Positions 14,349-14,474 of a stretch of DNA of 14,474 nt are shown here, one piece after another. Source of the stretch: Bacteroidia bacterium (GTDB lineage: Bacteria > Bacteroidota > Bacteroidia > NS11-12g > UBA955). Position 1 is the stretch's first letter, and every line of letters begins with the position of its first letter. The notes below the pieces were generated by a model that did not search any database, was not told where the DNA came from, and saw only the letters and a list, made by a program, of their open reading frames with translations. The DNA lies in contig JADLHV010000025.1 of assembly GCA_020848595.1 (NCBI GenBank), forward strand, positions 1 to 14,474. Direction: 5' to 3'. The translations under genes and the position numbers were made by a program.

Positions 14349-14474
14349 ATATCAAGGACATCAAAACCGCTTACTTCCTCGGCATTGGAGGAATTGGTAT
14401 GAGCGCCATCGCAAGGTATTTCAAAGCCATTGGGATAGAGGTGCTAGGGTATGATAAAACTCGAAATGACTTTA
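14345..14474 (+). CDS. murC: UDP-MurNAc:L-alanine ligase MurC, N-terminal fragment (cut by window edge)
   Basis: Only the first 43 codons are present. They show the MurC Rossmann start AYFLGIGGIGMSAIARYF followed by EVLGYDKT, diagnostic for MurC, which adds L-alanine to UDP-MurNAc. The ATG overlaps the murG stop (ATGA), implying translational coupling. The ATPase and C-terminal domains lie beyond the right edge. Confidence 0.93.
   Translation, partial: MNIKDIKTAYFLGIGGIGMSAIARYFKAIGIEVLGYDKTRNDF

Noticed and set aside
1..14474. CRISPR arrays, tRNA or rRNA genes, insertion sequences, phage or defence genes
   Set aside because: I saw no regularly spaced long repeats, no transposase or integrase motifs, and no structural-RNA-like segments; the gene content is housekeeping with a few accessory genes.

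Overview
The window is an AT-rich chromosomal segment that looks like Bacteroidota. Three things point there. The division and cell-wall (dcw) cluster has the order mraZ-rsmH-ftsL-ftsI-murE-mraY-murD-ftsW-murG-murC, with no murF between murE and mraY. The FtsI-type transpeptidase ends in a PASTA domain, and MraY carries a long extra loop. Several starts lack a purine-rich Shine-Dalgarno but sit just behind a TAnnTTTG element, the -7 box of the Bacteroidota primary sigma factor. I would not name a genus.

Layout. Positions 1-458 (minus) hold the N-terminal part of a lipoate-protein ligase A cut by the window edge. Divergent from it, 581-1756 (plus) encodes a short-chain-type acyl-CoA dehydrogenase closed by a strong intrinsic terminator. 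Next come an unidentified 99-residue minus-strand protein (1943-2242), a plus-strand DinB/YfiT-like protein (2472-2933), and a minus-strand outer-membrane beta-barrel protein (2930-3880) whose stop codon overlaps that of dinB. The intergenic stretch 3881-4075 separates this accessory part from the dcw operon. It carries three AAAGTGG repeats at a 10-base period, the form of an MraZ operator, with a DnaA-box-like 9-mer abutting them.

From 4076 to the right edge the dcw genes run on the plus strand with overlaps or very short gaps. MraZ is the regulator and RsmH the 16S rRNA methyltransferase. FtsL, FtsI and FtsW are divisome components. MurE, MurD and MurC (start only) are Mur ligases. MraY and MurG are the membrane steps that make lipid I and lipid II. 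Together they cover most of the path from UDP-MurNAc to septal peptidoglycan.

The most striking observation is in murE. The reading frame stops at a TAA (9324-9326) inside the conserved GKGHE-TYQ motif, yet the same frame continues for 25 family-like codons to a TAA at 9402-9404, 9 bases before mraY. The stop replaces the expected GAA glutamate codon. Four codons earlier the first glycine of the motif is a valine (GTT for GGN). These two positions correspond to the diaminopimelate-contacting Gly464 and Glu468 of E. coli MurE. Both differences can be explained by single G-to-T changes. This is either a damaged or sequencing-altered essential gene, or a real alteration of substrate binding; the sequence alone cannot decide. 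I see no evidence of a new defence system, mobile element or CRISPR array here.
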